From Mucilaginibacter sp. (lineage in GTDB: Bacteria > Bacteroidota > Bacteroidia > Sphingobacteriales > Sphingobacteriaceae), in assembly GCF_025362475.1 (NCBI RefSeq), contig NZ_JANYGH010000079.1, positions 1 through 64,000 on the forward strand: a stretch of 64,000 nt of DNA, given 5' to 3'. The position numbers were made by a program, and so were the translations under genes. The notes below the pieces were generated by a model. That model saw only the letters and a list, made by a program, of their open reading frames with translations. It was not told the origin of the DNA and searched no databases. Shown here piece by piece: positions 1 to 9,479 of the stretch (position 1 is the stretch's first letter; each line of letters begins with the position of its first letter).

Positions 1-13
1 TACAAGATAACCG

Positions 14-1105
14 ATGGAAAAAACAGCCTTCCACCGTGATCTTCTAGCAACCTCTTATCTATTGACTGGTCCCTTTTGCCTCGGAATCACTGGTCCACTT
101 TGCCTCGGAATCACTGGTATACTATGGAGCGGAATATCCAATCAGGAACAGGATCGGTTTATGAAGCAGTTTATTAGCTACCTCCACAGCTTTTCCGGCG
201 TAAAAATCAGGAAAGATGATTTTGAGAATACCACTGTGATCCGAGAACAAGGTAGGTTAGATATTTGGATAAGGGATGAAGTATCACAAAAGGCAATTAT
301 CATAGAAAATAAAGTCAATAACGCTCCGGACATGGCCGAACAAATCGACCGGTATTATCAATATTCACACGAACTAAAGGGCTATAATGTCGAGCTAATT
401 ATTTATCTCTCCTTGGACGGGTTCAAACTTGCACCTAAAATTTCCACAAAAATCGACCTCCTTGTTCGCAATATTGGCGTGTATACAGGAATGCCCGACG
501 ATCTAGTTACGGGTTGGCTTAGCAATTGTCTGAACGATCATATTAACCAGGATAGCTACACATTTATTTACCAATACATTACTTTATTAAAATATCTCGC
601 AAATAAAAATATGGATAATCGGGTAATGGAAGATTTCTATCGTCTTCTTTCAAATGAAAACGCATTTGAAAATATCAACAATATTGTGGAAATGAAAAAC
701 CGACTCCCTTCTTACCGGGCGGATAAATTTGCTACAGTAATAGGAGACGGTTTCAGTCCTTTTGTAAAACAAATAAGGTACAAAAGCAACTATTATTTGT
801 TCGATAATTACCAAGTAAATTCAAATATTTTTAAACTCGATGTTTGGTTTGAAGCAGATGGCAATGCGGCATTGATGTTTTGGAATACTTCTGAACAAAC
901 TTCAAATGGAAGGGTTGCACTGACTGAAGAACTTAACAGGATAGGGTGGGAACAAGAATTTGACGACGAAATAGGCTATGGATATAATGGATACACTAAA
1001 CGATTTACGATTGGATCAATTTATACAACAATGGCAATGGTTGATCATGCGGTAAGTAACTTTGTCCGGCAATTTTTTGATACCCTTAAAAAGGGAGCTG
1101 TGTGA
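14..1105 (+). CDS. PD-(D/E)XK nuclease family protein, N-terminus replaced by repeat sequence
   Basis: The core is a PD-(D/E)XK nuclease of the PDDEXK_4 type: GRLDIWI with Asp83, then IIIENK with Glu98 and Lys100, followed by a helix with EQIDRYYQY. Such proteins occur in defence and mobile-element cargo; the substrate is unknown. The first ~45 residues are odd. They contain three in-frame copies of an 8-residue repeat (TGPFCLGI, TGPLCLGI, TGILWSGI) encoded by a 24 bp DNA repeat at 65-136, which looks like the end of an insertion sequence rather than nuclease sequence. An in-frame TAA lies just upstream of ATG 14, and an internal ATG at 161 (Met50) is the next plausible start. The gene is probably 5'-truncated. 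Whether it is still expressed and active is unclear. Confidence 0.6.
   Translation: MEKTAFHRDLLATSYLLTGPFCLGITGPLCLGITGILWSGISNQEQDRFMKQFISYLHSFSGVKIRKDDFENTTVIREQGRLDIWIRDEVSQKAIIIENKVNNAPDMAEQIDRYYQYSHELKGYNVELIIYLSLDGFKLAPKISTKIDLLVRNIGVYTGMPDDLVTGWLSNCLNDHINQDSYTFIYQYITLLKYLANKNMDNRVMEDFYRLLSNENAFENINNIVEMKNRLPSYRADKFATVIGDGFSPFVKQIRYKSNYYLFDNYQVNSNIFKLDVWFEADGNAALMFWNTSEQTSNGRVALTEELNRIGWEQEFDDEIGYGYNGYTKRFTIGSIYTTMAMVDHAVSNFVRQFFDTLKKGAV
65..136 (+). repeat. Three tandem 24 bp repeats, IS21-like end
   Basis: Three consecutive 24 bp units each begin actggt and end cggaat(c/a). The first two are nearly identical and the third is diverged. Multiple short repeats of this form are typical of the termini of IS21-type elements in Bacteroidota. 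Frame 1 of bases 1-39 is open and ends in TGA, which would fit the 3' end of a gene entering from the left, such as a transposition helper ATPase. No transposase is visible in the window, so the assignment is inferred. Confidence 0.45.
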
Positions 1106-1180
1106 CAACCTTAGATTCTCACACTTACCTACGAACCTGTAATATCAGCAAAAAAACGCTCTGTGGGTACGATGTGCTGA

Positions 1181-2935
1181 TCAAATCGTATTCCTCGAAT
1201 TGAAAATGATTTTAGTCATTGCGTCGAGCATTCCCGGAGGCTTGTTCAAGTCGGTTTTGTCCAGTCGGCCTGCAAGCCACGTGTCAAAAGCAATAGACTT
1301 ATTATTCATGATCTGCCCGGCAGTACGGTTATCAGTTTCGTTCAATCTGCGCGGCAATAAAACGTATTGATGATACTCGCTGATCATTTCACCAAGGTTA
1401 AACGTTTCTTCACGGAATATATCCTGCCGGTAAATCAAAGTATCTATATCGATAATGGTCAAGTTCCGGACACGCCTCGTAGGAAATCCTTTTACCGCCA
1501 GTTTGTCTAATTCAACAATAAACCAGCTATTAACGAGATGATTTAAGCCAGGCACCCGGAAGGAATGGTCATGAAGCACCAATACAGGATAGATTTTAAT
1601 GGCCTGCGGTTTGTAAGAGGTGTCAAAGGGAAATTGCATGGTGAGCGCCCGCTCAATATTGCCCATGAGTTGCAATACCGCTTTATTGGAACGGCGGCCA
1701 CCCTTGTCTTCGAAATATAATTTCTTTTTAAACTCAGCCTCCAGCAAGCTGAAATCATACTGTTCCTTAACAGCCGCGTTGATCAGGATATCCTTTGACT
1801 CGAAAAGGTACATATCTTCATTCTTCCTGGCATAATAATCCGGTTCTGCATTGATCCCGCTGTCTTTAATCTGTGAACCGGTAAACTTTACATTATCCTC
1901 GGGAAAAAAGTTGTCCCGTATCCGGTAAAGAAGCCAGCGTTCTGAAAATGCATCGGTGTAAAGACTTCGTAAATTCTTGAACTGCACGTCACCGGGAAGT
2001 GTGGCATTGATCTCATAAAGTTTAAAATACAGGCCTTTGTAAAGTGTTTCTATAACAAAAGGATTGAAAATGATCCGGTAGGTCAGCTCATCCACCCGTA
2101 AAAATGGTTTCGATCTGGTTTTGCGGAAATCGATATCAGACAGTGCCTCTTCGTCCTTAACAATCAGTTTTTCGAGAAAAGCGAGGTTATCAGCCAATTG
2201 TTCATCTTGTTGCACAACAATATCGGTATGTGCCTCTCGTTGATTTTTCAAAGCAGATAAGGTGAGGGGAATGACCTTTTTGAGATAGGTTTCCCAATCC
2301 GTTACATGATAGTAATTAAGGAACGCTTGTAAAAGGGGCTGCATTCCTTCTTGTGACGCTAAAAATTGGAAGAGCGATACAGATTTGATCAGCTGGCAGG
2401 CCCAAAGTTCGGTGATGGAATAATTGATCAGTTCACTATAGGCAAAGGATTGTGTCAGATTCCATAAAGGATAACGAAGTAAACTTGTGATATGTTCGGT
2501 TGTAGGGCCTGACTGCTCCTGTTTTCTCGTGTTGATCTCATTTTGCACTAACACCGCTTTGATGATGTTCACTTCAATTTCTACGTTAGTTTGTGTCTCT
2601 GTATCATCTAGGTGGTCATAGGCATATTCGAACAGCTGTAATGCAGTTTGCGGGTTGATCAAACGAACTTTTCGTTCGGAGCTGTTTTGCAATGCCTGTA
2701 TCCGTTTCCAGAGGTCATTTACGAACTCATTATTTTCCGGACGGAATTTGGACAACAGTTCATAAGGGCTGCCCAAAACAGATTTCCTGTTGTAAAATCC
2801 AAGAAAAAAAGCTGCAATCTGCAATAATTTGGTCCTGCTGATACCAGTCAATAGTGCATGAAGTTCCGGAATCTCACCATCAAACAAAGCGCTGTACTCG
2901 GCCAGGATTTCAAAAGTAAACGGATTTTCCGGCAT
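1181..2935 (-). CDS. Uncharacterised protein with PD...ExK nuclease-like motif (584 aa)
   Basis: I do not recognise this family by name. The first ~300 residues look mainly helical. At 365-381 a nuclease-like signature is visible: EPDYYAR with Pro365-Asp366, then LFESK with Glu379 and Lys381, spaced as in PD-(D/E)XK enzymes. It is followed by a basic stretch (KKLYFEDKGGRRSNK) and a beta-rich C-terminus with repeated hydrophobic strands (IYPVLVLHD, NLTIIDIDTL). It has no signal peptide or membrane segment. It converges on the truncated nuclease gene and sits upstream of a large STAND-type protein on an integrase-flanked island, so an antiphage or mobile-element role is likely but unproven. The ATG at 2935 is the natural start. 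Confidence 0.6.
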   Translation of the reverse strand: MPENPFTFEILAEYSALFDGEIPELHALLTGISRTKLLQIAAFFLGFYNRKSVLGSPYELLSKFRPENNEFVNDLWKRIQALQNSSERKVRLINPQTALQLFEYAYDHLDDTETQTNVEIEVNIIKAVLVQNEINTRKQEQSGPTTEHITSLLRYPLWNLTQSFAYSELINYSITELWACQLIKSVSLFQFLASQEGMQPLLQAFLNYYHVTDWETYLKKVIPLTLSALKNQREAHTDIVVQQDEQLADNLAFLEKLIVKDEEALSDIDFRKTRSKPFLRVDELTYRIIFNPFVIETLYKGLYFKLYEINATLPGDVQFKNLRSLYTDAFSERWLLYRIRDNFFPEDNVKFTGSQIKDSGINAEPDYYARKNEDMYLFESKDILINAAVKEQYDFSLLEAEFKKKLYFEDKGGRRSNKAVLQLMGNIERALTMQFPFDTSYKPQAIKIYPVLVLHDHSFRVPGLNHLVNSWFIVELDKLAVKGFPTRRVRNLTIIDIDTLIYRQDIFREETFNLGEMISEYHQYVLLPRRLNETDNRTAGQIMNNKSIAFDTWLAGRLDKTDLNKPPGMLDAMTKIIFNSRNTI

Positions 2936-3553
2936 ACGTTATAAAAAGCTTTAGGTCAGGCACTCTGTCGTTTGAAAGTACAAAAACGTTGGCCATAATA
3001 CTATGATTCATTTATACGATTTTTACATCTTTTATTACAGGCATGTTGATTGAGGATAAAATTGTAACGATGCTGATTTTCGGTATAGGAAATATATCCC
3101 CGAAAGCAACCGTTCAACGAGTTCACGGTTAGCATAATTGCTGCGCTGACTCATCAATCAGGATGTTGTTTAGCTAACTTAATAAATAAACGCCAATAGC
3201 GGAAATATTGTCGGTAAATACCATTAAATACATAGTTGCAAAAAGACATCAAAGCAAATTTCATAAGATTTAAAAACAATTGAATTCCGGTAAGTAACTG
3301 CTTGTGCTTTCGGCGCGGCGAAAGCGTGGCGGAAAATTTTCGAGCCAGGGGACAAAAGTACAGGCTGTTGCCATTGCGGCAGAAAGCTGGTGAGCGAAAT
3401 GAGGGGCGCGACAGCGCGCAAAATGAAGCAAATCTGCTGAACTGCCCATAAATGCATCTCCAGCATAATTATTCCTGTTGATTACGTGGACAATGTGAAA
3501 AACTTATTCCTAATCTGAATGCCAGTTTGAAAGAAAGGGATTATTTTTAACCA
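2936..3553. other. 618 bp intergenic region with a coding relic
   Basis: This space separates divergent genes, so it should carry promoters for both. Its left half is AT-rich without obvious structure. The right half holds the interrupted zinc-ribbon-like frame at 3294-3518, whose 3310-3420 portion is visibly more GC-rich than its surroundings. Confidence 0.5.
3294..3518 (+). pseudogene. Relic of a small Cys-rich (CCHC-type) protein, interrupted by TGA
   Basis: One plus-strand frame reads as protein-like through FGAAKAWRKIFEPGDKS, CCHCGRKLVSEMRGATARK and MKQIC, then meets a TGA at 3438-3440. The same frame continues to TGA 3516-3518 as TAHKCISSIIIPVDYV. There is no ATG at the front, and a TAA lies at 3291-3293. 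The Cys-x2-Cys cluster followed by basic residues suggests a small zinc-binding protein, and the base composition differs from its flanks. I interpret it as a decayed gene fragment carried with the island. The minus-strand frame over the same bases shows no such features. Confidence 0.4.
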
Positions 3554-6500
3554 ATGAGTATCATCAGCTACGAACAGCCGGAAGAAATAAAAAACGATCC
3601 CGTTTCCTACGAAGGGAAATCTTATCCCTATAACTTGGTTTCGGACCATCGTCGCTTTGAAGAACTCATCTACAGCATCTATAAAATAAAGATCGCCCGG
3701 TCGGAATTTCTCCCGTATGATACAATTAGCCTGATGAATGGAGTGCGTGATGAAGGCCGTGACTGCGCACTTTTAAAAGATGAACGGAACTACGGGCTTA
3801 TTCAATGCAAAAAGTATGAGAAAAGCCTGAGCAAAGATATCTTCGGGAAAGAGATTACAAAGTTTGCTTTATATAGCCTACTCAATCCCTCACTTATATT
3901 TGACCGCAACCAGTTTGAGTATTATATCGCCGTGACCACCGGCCTGGCCAATGACTGTTCCAGTTTCATTGATGAATTTAACCACAAAATTGCTGGCGAA
4001 CCGAAATTGCCGGCCTGGATTAATGACTGCCTGAAAGCCCCGACGCTGGCACTGTTAAAGGTCGAGGACCAGACAGAAAAGGTAATCGACATATTATCGG
4101 CTATCAAAGTTAAAAAAATACATCCCGCGGATCTGGATAGTTTACTTGCAGAGCCGGCGGTGGAACATATCACACCACTGTTTTTTAAAGTCAGGGCCTT
4201 AACGGATAACAGCCATATCATTGAACTAAAAAATGAGTTCAGGCGTTTTGTCAACAAAACACTTGATAAAAACGAGCTCGCATCCGAACTGCAAAAAGGC
4301 TCAGGCAGCCTTCGGTTTCAGATAAACGAGCTCGAAGAGGTTCCGGACTCCCATATTGATCGCCCGGAAACAATTCAGCTGCTGGATTGGATCGGAAATG
4401 CCCCTGAAAAAGACAAAACCGGCAGAGACAAAAATATTTGCTTGCTTGCAGGTGATGCCGGTATTGGTAAAACCGTAATCCTGAAAGATCTATATGACGA
4501 ACTTTCCGAACAAAACGTCCCTGTATTAGCGCTGAAGGCTGACAAATTATACCCTGTCAATATGCAGGATCTACAGGCCAAAGTCAATCTGTCTATACCC
4601 GTTTTTGATTTTATTGATCAATGCAAACAAAACTTTGATATCACTGTTATTCTGATCGACCAAATCGATGCTTTATCACAGTCTATGTCATCGGACCGAA
4701 ATTACCTGCACGTGTTCCGGCAGTTGATCGATAATTTTACTTACGATAGCAATGTGCGGATAATCATTTCGGTCCGGACCTTCGATCTCGAATATGACCC
4801 GTCCCTAAAGATCTACAAGGATATCAAAAAGATCAAGGTTGGTCTCCTTCCGGAAACAGCTGTCGAAACGCAGTTGCATAAATTGCAATTTCCGAAAGAT
4901 GCTTTATCGCCTAAACTTCTGCTACTACTAAGGACACCGAATAACCTAAACATCTTTTCTATCGTGTATGTAAAGAGGACAGGCCCATTCTCAGGGCTTA
5001 CATCCATTCAGGGATTGTATTCTGAACTCTGGTTACAAAAGATTGTCAACACATCCAATCCTAATATCCAGGCGGAACAACTCAAATTGCTTCTCTATAA
5101 AATTGCCAACAAAATGTTCGCAGAACAACGAATATCCATTGGCAGGCAGCAATTCGAGGATAAAAACCAGGAACTGATTTATCTGGAAAGTGAACGGATT
5201 CTTAAAGTCGACGGCCCACAGCTACAATTCTTTCACCAATCATTTTACGACTATGTTTTTGCCAAAGATTTCGTCGAACGCAAAGGGTCGCTCTATTTCT
5301 ACATCATCGAACAAAGACAATCCATCCTCATCAGGTCCGCGGTTAAAATGATAGTCAATTATTTGAGGGATTACGATCATAACCGGTATGCTCGTGAACT
5401 GAAAAATTTGTTAAAAAGTAGCAGGATACTTTTCCATGTCAAACACATAGTGGCCTCCATGTTGGCTGTAATAGAGGAACCAAGTGAACAGGAGAAGCAA
5501 ATATTTCTGGAGGAGATTTGTCGTTCGACGAAACTGAAAACCGTTTTTTTGGAACATGCTTATGGTAACGGCTGGACGGTTATCATTGTTAAAAACGGCT
5601 TGCTGGATTTTTTGATAGATCAGGTGGTGTCGAAAAAAAGCACATTCCTCCGAACCCTTTATCTAAAATATTTTCAATCCAATAAGCAACCGAACCAAAT
5701 AGCCGAAAACTATCTCAGGCACGTTAGCCAGCAATACCTACGCAACCGAATGTCCGATGAGTCAGATACAATATTTGACTTTGTAGCTAGGATCATAGAT
5801 CAGGACCTTCTTCGCTGGCTGGCCTTCACGTTAAATAAGTGGAAAGACCCAAGAGCGATCCAATTGTTTAAACGCTGCGATAAGTTCTATGAGGTTGATC
5901 CGTTTGGCTATTTTCATGCTTTGGAAAACATGCTCGATGACATACCTGATTTTGCATACGAGCAAGTTAAAGATCTTTTGTTTACGGAAGACTACTACAA
6001 AGACGACCGCAGAAACGACCATCATACAGAAATAAAGCTGGTCAAACAATTAACCAGCAAGATGCCCTTAGTTGTGGCAAGCCAGTTACTCATCAATCTT
6101 GACGCCCAGATCAATAATGAGCGGTACGAGGATCTCGATTTCAATGGGGATTTCAAATATAAGGGCGTTTACCTCAACGAAGACGCAGATGCAGATAACC
6201 CGGGACTGCTTTATAAACTTTTGGGGAGCTGTTTGAGAGTGGCCGCTGCCGAGCGTCACCCGATCTTTCTCAAATTCATTGCAGACTTTAAAAACAACGT
6301 CAACGAAAGTTACCTGCGGCTCTTGATCTTCGCTTTTGGTGCCGATCCGAAGCTGTACGCGTCCGACGTCTCGGAGCTGCTGACCCATTTGCTCCAAAGC
6401 GGAATGCTGTATCACGAAGGAAAGCTGAACGTGGAATTCCGGGTACTCTTTGAAAAATCATTTCTTCATTTTACGGAATATGAAAAGGTAAGTTCCTTAG

Positions 6501-8155
6501 CGCTGCTTAAGCAGCTCAAAATCAAAAAAGAAATTTTTGTTTTCCAGCGCAACGTTAAAAAGCAATATCACCTGAGCTGGGGGCTGACCAAATACTTTTT
6601 CCTGAAAAGGCTATCTGCGCCAATCATTGCAAATGATAAAGAGCTGAAGAAGACATACCAGGAATTAGAACGAAAATTCGGGGAGAAGGCAGATACGATA
6701 AAATATCAGTCTACCATTGCGCAAGCAGTTCGCAGACCCTTATCACAACAGGCTTATCATAAGATGAGCCCGGCACATTGGATCAGTTCTTTTAAAAGAT
6801 ATAACAACAACGAACATAATTGGGATGACTACCTTAAAGGGGGGCTTGATGAGCATTCCTGGGCTTTCAAAGAATACCTAGCCAAAAACCTCTCACAGCA
6901 GAATATCGAACTGGTCGGGACCATCATCGAGGATGACGACATCTGTCCTACGTATAAAGTGCGCGCACTCTATGGCTTGACCGAAGCTGAAATTGATGCT
7001 AAAGTGCTTTTTCCACTCGTTGAAAGCGTCATCGAAAAAGAACAGTACCGGGAAGATCAATCACTTTTCCTCTCCACATTAGGTTTCCTTTTTCATTATG
7101 ATTGCTACAATGACAACCTCGTGAATTTTGTGATCAACGAAGCGGTTAACGGGGAAACACCGAATCATTGGAAGGAAAAAGAAAGTCATGATAAGACCTC
7201 GGTAAACGGCTTAGTCACGTCGGCCATTAACAGCAGCAAGGGAAGAGCTGCGGAATATCTATCGTATATCACCGACAAAAAATACCAGGACAGGATATTT
7301 AAGGTCATTGACCAGCTTCTGGAAACCGGGGTGCCGCAGATCCGAGCAGTCATTTACTACCGCTTTGCTTATTTAATGCGCGCAGACAGCGACCGGGCAT
7401 TTAACTTGTTCGCCAAACACCTCAACAAAGAAGGAAACGAAGAAGTTTTGGTATCTGCTATTTGGTCGCTGCAATACCTCGCGAATTATGATTTCGACAA
7501 GCTCCAACCCATCTTCCAAAAGATGATCCGCATAGAAAACTTGGGAGACGAAGACAGCCGTGGCATATCTACCATCATCTTCATTTCGTACCTGAAAGGC
7601 AGAGAAACTGCAAAAAAGATTTTCACCGACTTCCTAACGATCAATAAAAAAACTCATTTTTGGGCGGTACATGAAGCACTCGAACATTTTTACCTGTTCC
7701 AGGACTCGCCACAGAAATGCCTGGAGATTCTGTTCACCGTGTTAAAGATCGCCGAACCAGAGGACGATTCGGATGAATTAAGTTTTCAGCTCTATAAACT
7801 GGAAAACATAAAATTCTTAGATGTGAAAAGATTATTGGATGCTTTTATTGACACCAAGGGATTCCAGTTGTCTGAAGAATTGACTAAATATCTGACTATA
7901 TCTTGTAAGGACGAGCCTTTTGGATGTGTCGATCTCTTCACCAAAGCCATCAGTAAAAAGAAAAACGCAACCCAAAAAGATCACCTCCGGGATAATGACC
8001 ACGCCACCCAGTTTGTCATCGCTGGTTTCAGCGCAATCAAAGGCAATGACCGCAAAAGCATAAATTATCGCGCTAAATTGCTAAAGTCATTTGACGCGAT
8101 ATTATCTGACTATCGATTCAGGAACAAGGCTGAAGTAATTTTAGATGCCGTTTAG
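3554..8155 (+). CDS. Avs-like STAND NTPase with N-terminal Mrr-like nuclease domain (1533 aa)
   Basis: There are three parts. Residues ~30-200 resemble an Mrr-type restriction endonuclease: GVRDEGRDCALL with Asp70, then GLIQCKKY with Gln84-Cys85-Lys86. Residues ~265-560 form a P-loop ATPase of the STAND/NACHT class, with Walker A GDAGIGKT at 300-307 and a Walker B-like ITVILIDQIDAL at 363-374, followed by a SVRTFD sensor-like strand. The remaining ~950 residues are long helical repeats with no recognised name. Nuclease, STAND ATPase and long repeat sensor is the layout of Avs antiphage proteins, where the C-terminal repeats bind a phage protein and the N-terminus then cuts DNA. The family assignment comes from architecture and motifs. 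The gene stands alone, on an integrase-flanked island, with convergent integrase downstream. Confidence 0.75.
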   Translation: MSIISYEQPEEIKNDPVSYEGKSYPYNLVSDHRRFEELIYSIYKIKIARSEFLPYDTISLMNGVRDEGRDCALLKDERNYGLIQCKKYEKSLSKDIFGKEITKFALYSLLNPSLIFDRNQFEYYIAVTTGLANDCSSFIDEFNHKIAGEPKLPAWINDCLKAPTLALLKVEDQTEKVIDILSAIKVKKIHPADLDSLLAEPAVEHITPLFFKVRALTDNSHIIELKNEFRRFVNKTLDKNELASELQKGSGSLRFQINELEEVPDSHIDRPETIQLLDWIGNAPEKDKTGRDKNICLLAGDAGIGKTVILKDLYDELSEQNVPVLALKADKLYPVNMQDLQAKVNLSIPVFDFIDQCKQNFDITVILIDQIDALSQSMSSDRNYLHVFRQLIDNFTYDSNVRIIISVRTFDLEYDPSLKIYKDIKKIKVGLLPETAVETQLHKLQFPKDALSPKLLLLLRTPNNLNIFSIVYVKRTGPFSGLTSIQGLYSELWLQKIVNTSNPNIQAEQLKLLLYKIANKMFAEQRISIGRQQFEDKNQELIYLESERILKVDGPQLQFFHQSFYDYVFAKDFVERKGSLYFYIIEQRQSILIRSAVKMIVNYLRDYDHNRYARELKNLLKSSRILFHVKHIVASMLAVIEEPSEQEKQIFLEEICRSTKLKTVFLEHAYGNGWTVIIVKNGLLDFLIDQVVSKKSTFLRTLYLKYFQSNKQPNQIAENYLRHVSQQYLRNRMSDESDTIFDFVARIIDQDLLRWLAFTLNKWKDPRAIQLFKRCDKFYEVDPFGYFHALENMLDDIPDFAYEQVKDLLFTEDYYKDDRRNDHHTEIKLVKQLTSKMPLVVASQLLINLDAQINNERYEDLDFNGDFKYKGVYLNEDADADNPGLLYKLLGSCLRVAAAERHPIFLKFIADFKNNVNESYLRLLIFAFGADPKLYASDVSELLTHLLQSGMLYHEGKLNVEFRVLFEKSFLHFTEYEKVSSLALLKQLKIKKEIFVFQRNVKKQYHLSWGLTKYFFLKRLSAPIIANDKELKKTYQELERKFGEKADTIKYQSTIAQAVRRPLSQQAYHKMSPAHWISSFKRYNNNEHNWDDYLKGGLDEHSWAFKEYLAKNLSQQNIELVGTIIEDDDICPTYKVRALYGLTEAEIDAKVLFPLVESVIEKEQYREDQSLFLSTLGFLFHYDCYNDNLVNFVINEAVNGETPNHWKEKESHDKTSVNGLVTSAINSSKGRAAEYLSYITDKKYQDRIFKVIDQLLETGVPQIRAVIYYRFAYLMRADSDRAFNLFAKHLNKEGNEEVLVSAIWSLQYLANYDFDKLQPIFQKMIRIENLGDEDSRGISTIIFISYLKGRETAKKIFTDFLTINKKTHFWAVHEALEHFYLFQDSPQKCLEILFTVLKIAEPEDDSDELSFQLYKLENIKFLDVKRLLDAFIDTKGFQLSEELTKYLTISCKDEPFGCVDLFTKAISKKKNATQKDHLRDNDHATQFVIAGFSAIKGNDRKSINYRAKLLKSFDAILSDYRFRNKAEVILDAV

Positions 8156-8166
8156 CGATGGGAATA

Positions 8167-8203
8167 AACTCTATAAGGTGCCATTTTGCCACCTTATAGA
8201 GTT
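8167..8203. terminator. Bidirectional hairpin between convergent genes
   Basis: A perfect 14 bp inverted repeat (aactctataaggtg with its complement) with a 9-base loop lies between the stop codons of the STAND protein and the integrase. It is suited to end transcription from both sides. Confidence 0.7.
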
Positions 8204-8210
8204 GTAATTA

Positions 8211-9431
8211 TTAAACGGTTAGATATTTCTGTTTAAGAGCTGCCATATCCTGGCTCACTTTTAAATCCAGGATTTTAGCATAGTGCTGAGTGGTTTTGAT
8301 ATTGGTATGCCCTAACATTTTACTGACCGTTTCTATCGGTACGCTATTGGATAGGGTAACAGTTGTGGCAAACGTGTGCCTCGCCAGGTGAAACGTCAAG
8401 TGTTTAACGACATCCGATAGGTCAGCTATTTCTTTAAGGTAAGCATTCATTTTTTGATTACTCAATACAGGTAATAGCAATCCTTTATTTTCACATTGGG
8501 GATGATCCTGATAACGGTTTAATATAGTTAAAGCTACAGGGAGCAGTGGTATGCGGGAAGATGTATCCGTTTTTTGGCGACTGGTAAATATCCACTGCTC
8601 ACCATCCATGCCAATGCCGATCTCGCTGCGTTTTAGCTTCTTTACATCGGCATAAGACAAACCTGTGTAACAGCAAAAAACAAAAATATCCCTTACTTGC
8701 TTCAGGCGTTCAATCGTAATTTTTGGGGATGTTGTAATATTATCAAGTTCCTGCTGCGTAAGAAAAGTACGCTCCTTTGCCTTAGCCGTGGATTTAAAAT
8801 TGATGAATGGATTTTGCTTTAGCCAGCCATTAGCAATACAGTGATTAGCTATTTTTTTAAGATGTTTAATGTACTTGGCGGCAGATACACCAGTAATTTT
8901 ACAATCTGCTTTCAGGTAAAACTCAAATCCTGTAATAAAGGCGTAGTTTAATTGGCTGATCTCTATATCTGTTTTGCCATACTCTTTTTGCAGGAAGCCA
9001 GTAAGGTGTTTTTCAGACGTATTGTATCCTTTTAATGTATTAGCCTCAAACCCATTACCAATCAATGCCTTTACTTTGGCATTGTGTTCCGCAAACAGTT
9101 TCATCAGATAGCGGCTCTTTTCTGTTTTTCCTGTGAATTGGTTCTGTAGGCTTTCAGTAGTGACGCGCTGGTTTGAATCAATCAGCACCTGGTGCGCATT
9201 TCTAACTTTGGTTAGCAGGCTGTCCAGATAATTATTAAGCGATTTGATCTCTTCTTTTGCGCCGATGGCTCGCCCCGCATGGCTGTTCCATTTGGCCGGA
9301 TCACATTCACGTCCGGCAGACATTTCTACGCGTTTACCATCTACGGTAATGCGCATGTAGACGGCCATAGGGCCGCCTTTGTAGTTTTTTTGCTTTCTCA
9401 GGTAAAAAAGCAGGTGGAAATTACTTTTCAT
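8211..9431 (-). CDS. Tyrosine recombinase/integrase, IntDOT-like (406 aa)
   Basis: This is a site-specific recombinase for integration and excision of the island. The N-terminal ~100 residues look like an arm-type DNA-binding domain, ~105-210 is the SAM-like core-binding domain, and ~220-400 is catalytic. Visible active-site residues are His348 and Arg351 in FHLARH, His375 in LGHTNI and the nucleophile Tyr384 in TTQHYAKI. The place of the first catalytic Arg is taken by Ser259 (YTGLSYADV), a substitution known in the CTnDOT integrase. The gene is transcribed away from tRNA-Glu, whose 3' end lies 250 bp behind its start. That is the usual arrangement for a tRNA-targeting element. Confidence 0.93.
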   Translation of the reverse strand: MKSNFHLLFYLRKQKNYKGGPMAVYMRITVDGKRVEMSAGRECDPAKWNSHAGRAIGAKEEIKSLNNYLDSLLTKVRNAHQVLIDSNQRVTTESLQNQFTGKTEKSRYLMKLFAEHNAKVKALIGNGFEANTLKGYNTSEKHLTGFLQKEYGKTDIEISQLNYAFITGFEFYLKADCKITGVSAAKYIKHLKKIANHCIANGWLKQNPFINFKSTAKAKERTFLTQQELDNITTSPKITIERLKQVRDIFVFCCYTGLSYADVKKLKRSEIGIGMDGEQWIFTSRQKTDTSSRIPLLPVALTILNRYQDHPQCENKGLLLPVLSNQKMNAYLKEIADLSDVVKHLTFHLARHTFATTVTLSNSVPIETVSKMLGHTNIKTTQHYAKILDLKVSQDMAALKQKYLTV

Positions 9432-9479
9432 AATTACAAGCTTAAAAGTGAAACAAAAGTAAGTTTGTCGCCTGCTATT

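Noticed and set aside
3438..3440. TGA as selenocysteine or reassigned codon
   Set aside because: No SECIS-like hairpin is evident, TGA is used as a normal stop elsewhere in the window, and a decayed gene is simpler.
3224..3466. Open minus-strand frame of 80 residues in the first large gap
   Set aside because: The composition is erratic and the opposite strand of the same bases shows a much more protein-like, Cys-patterned frame.
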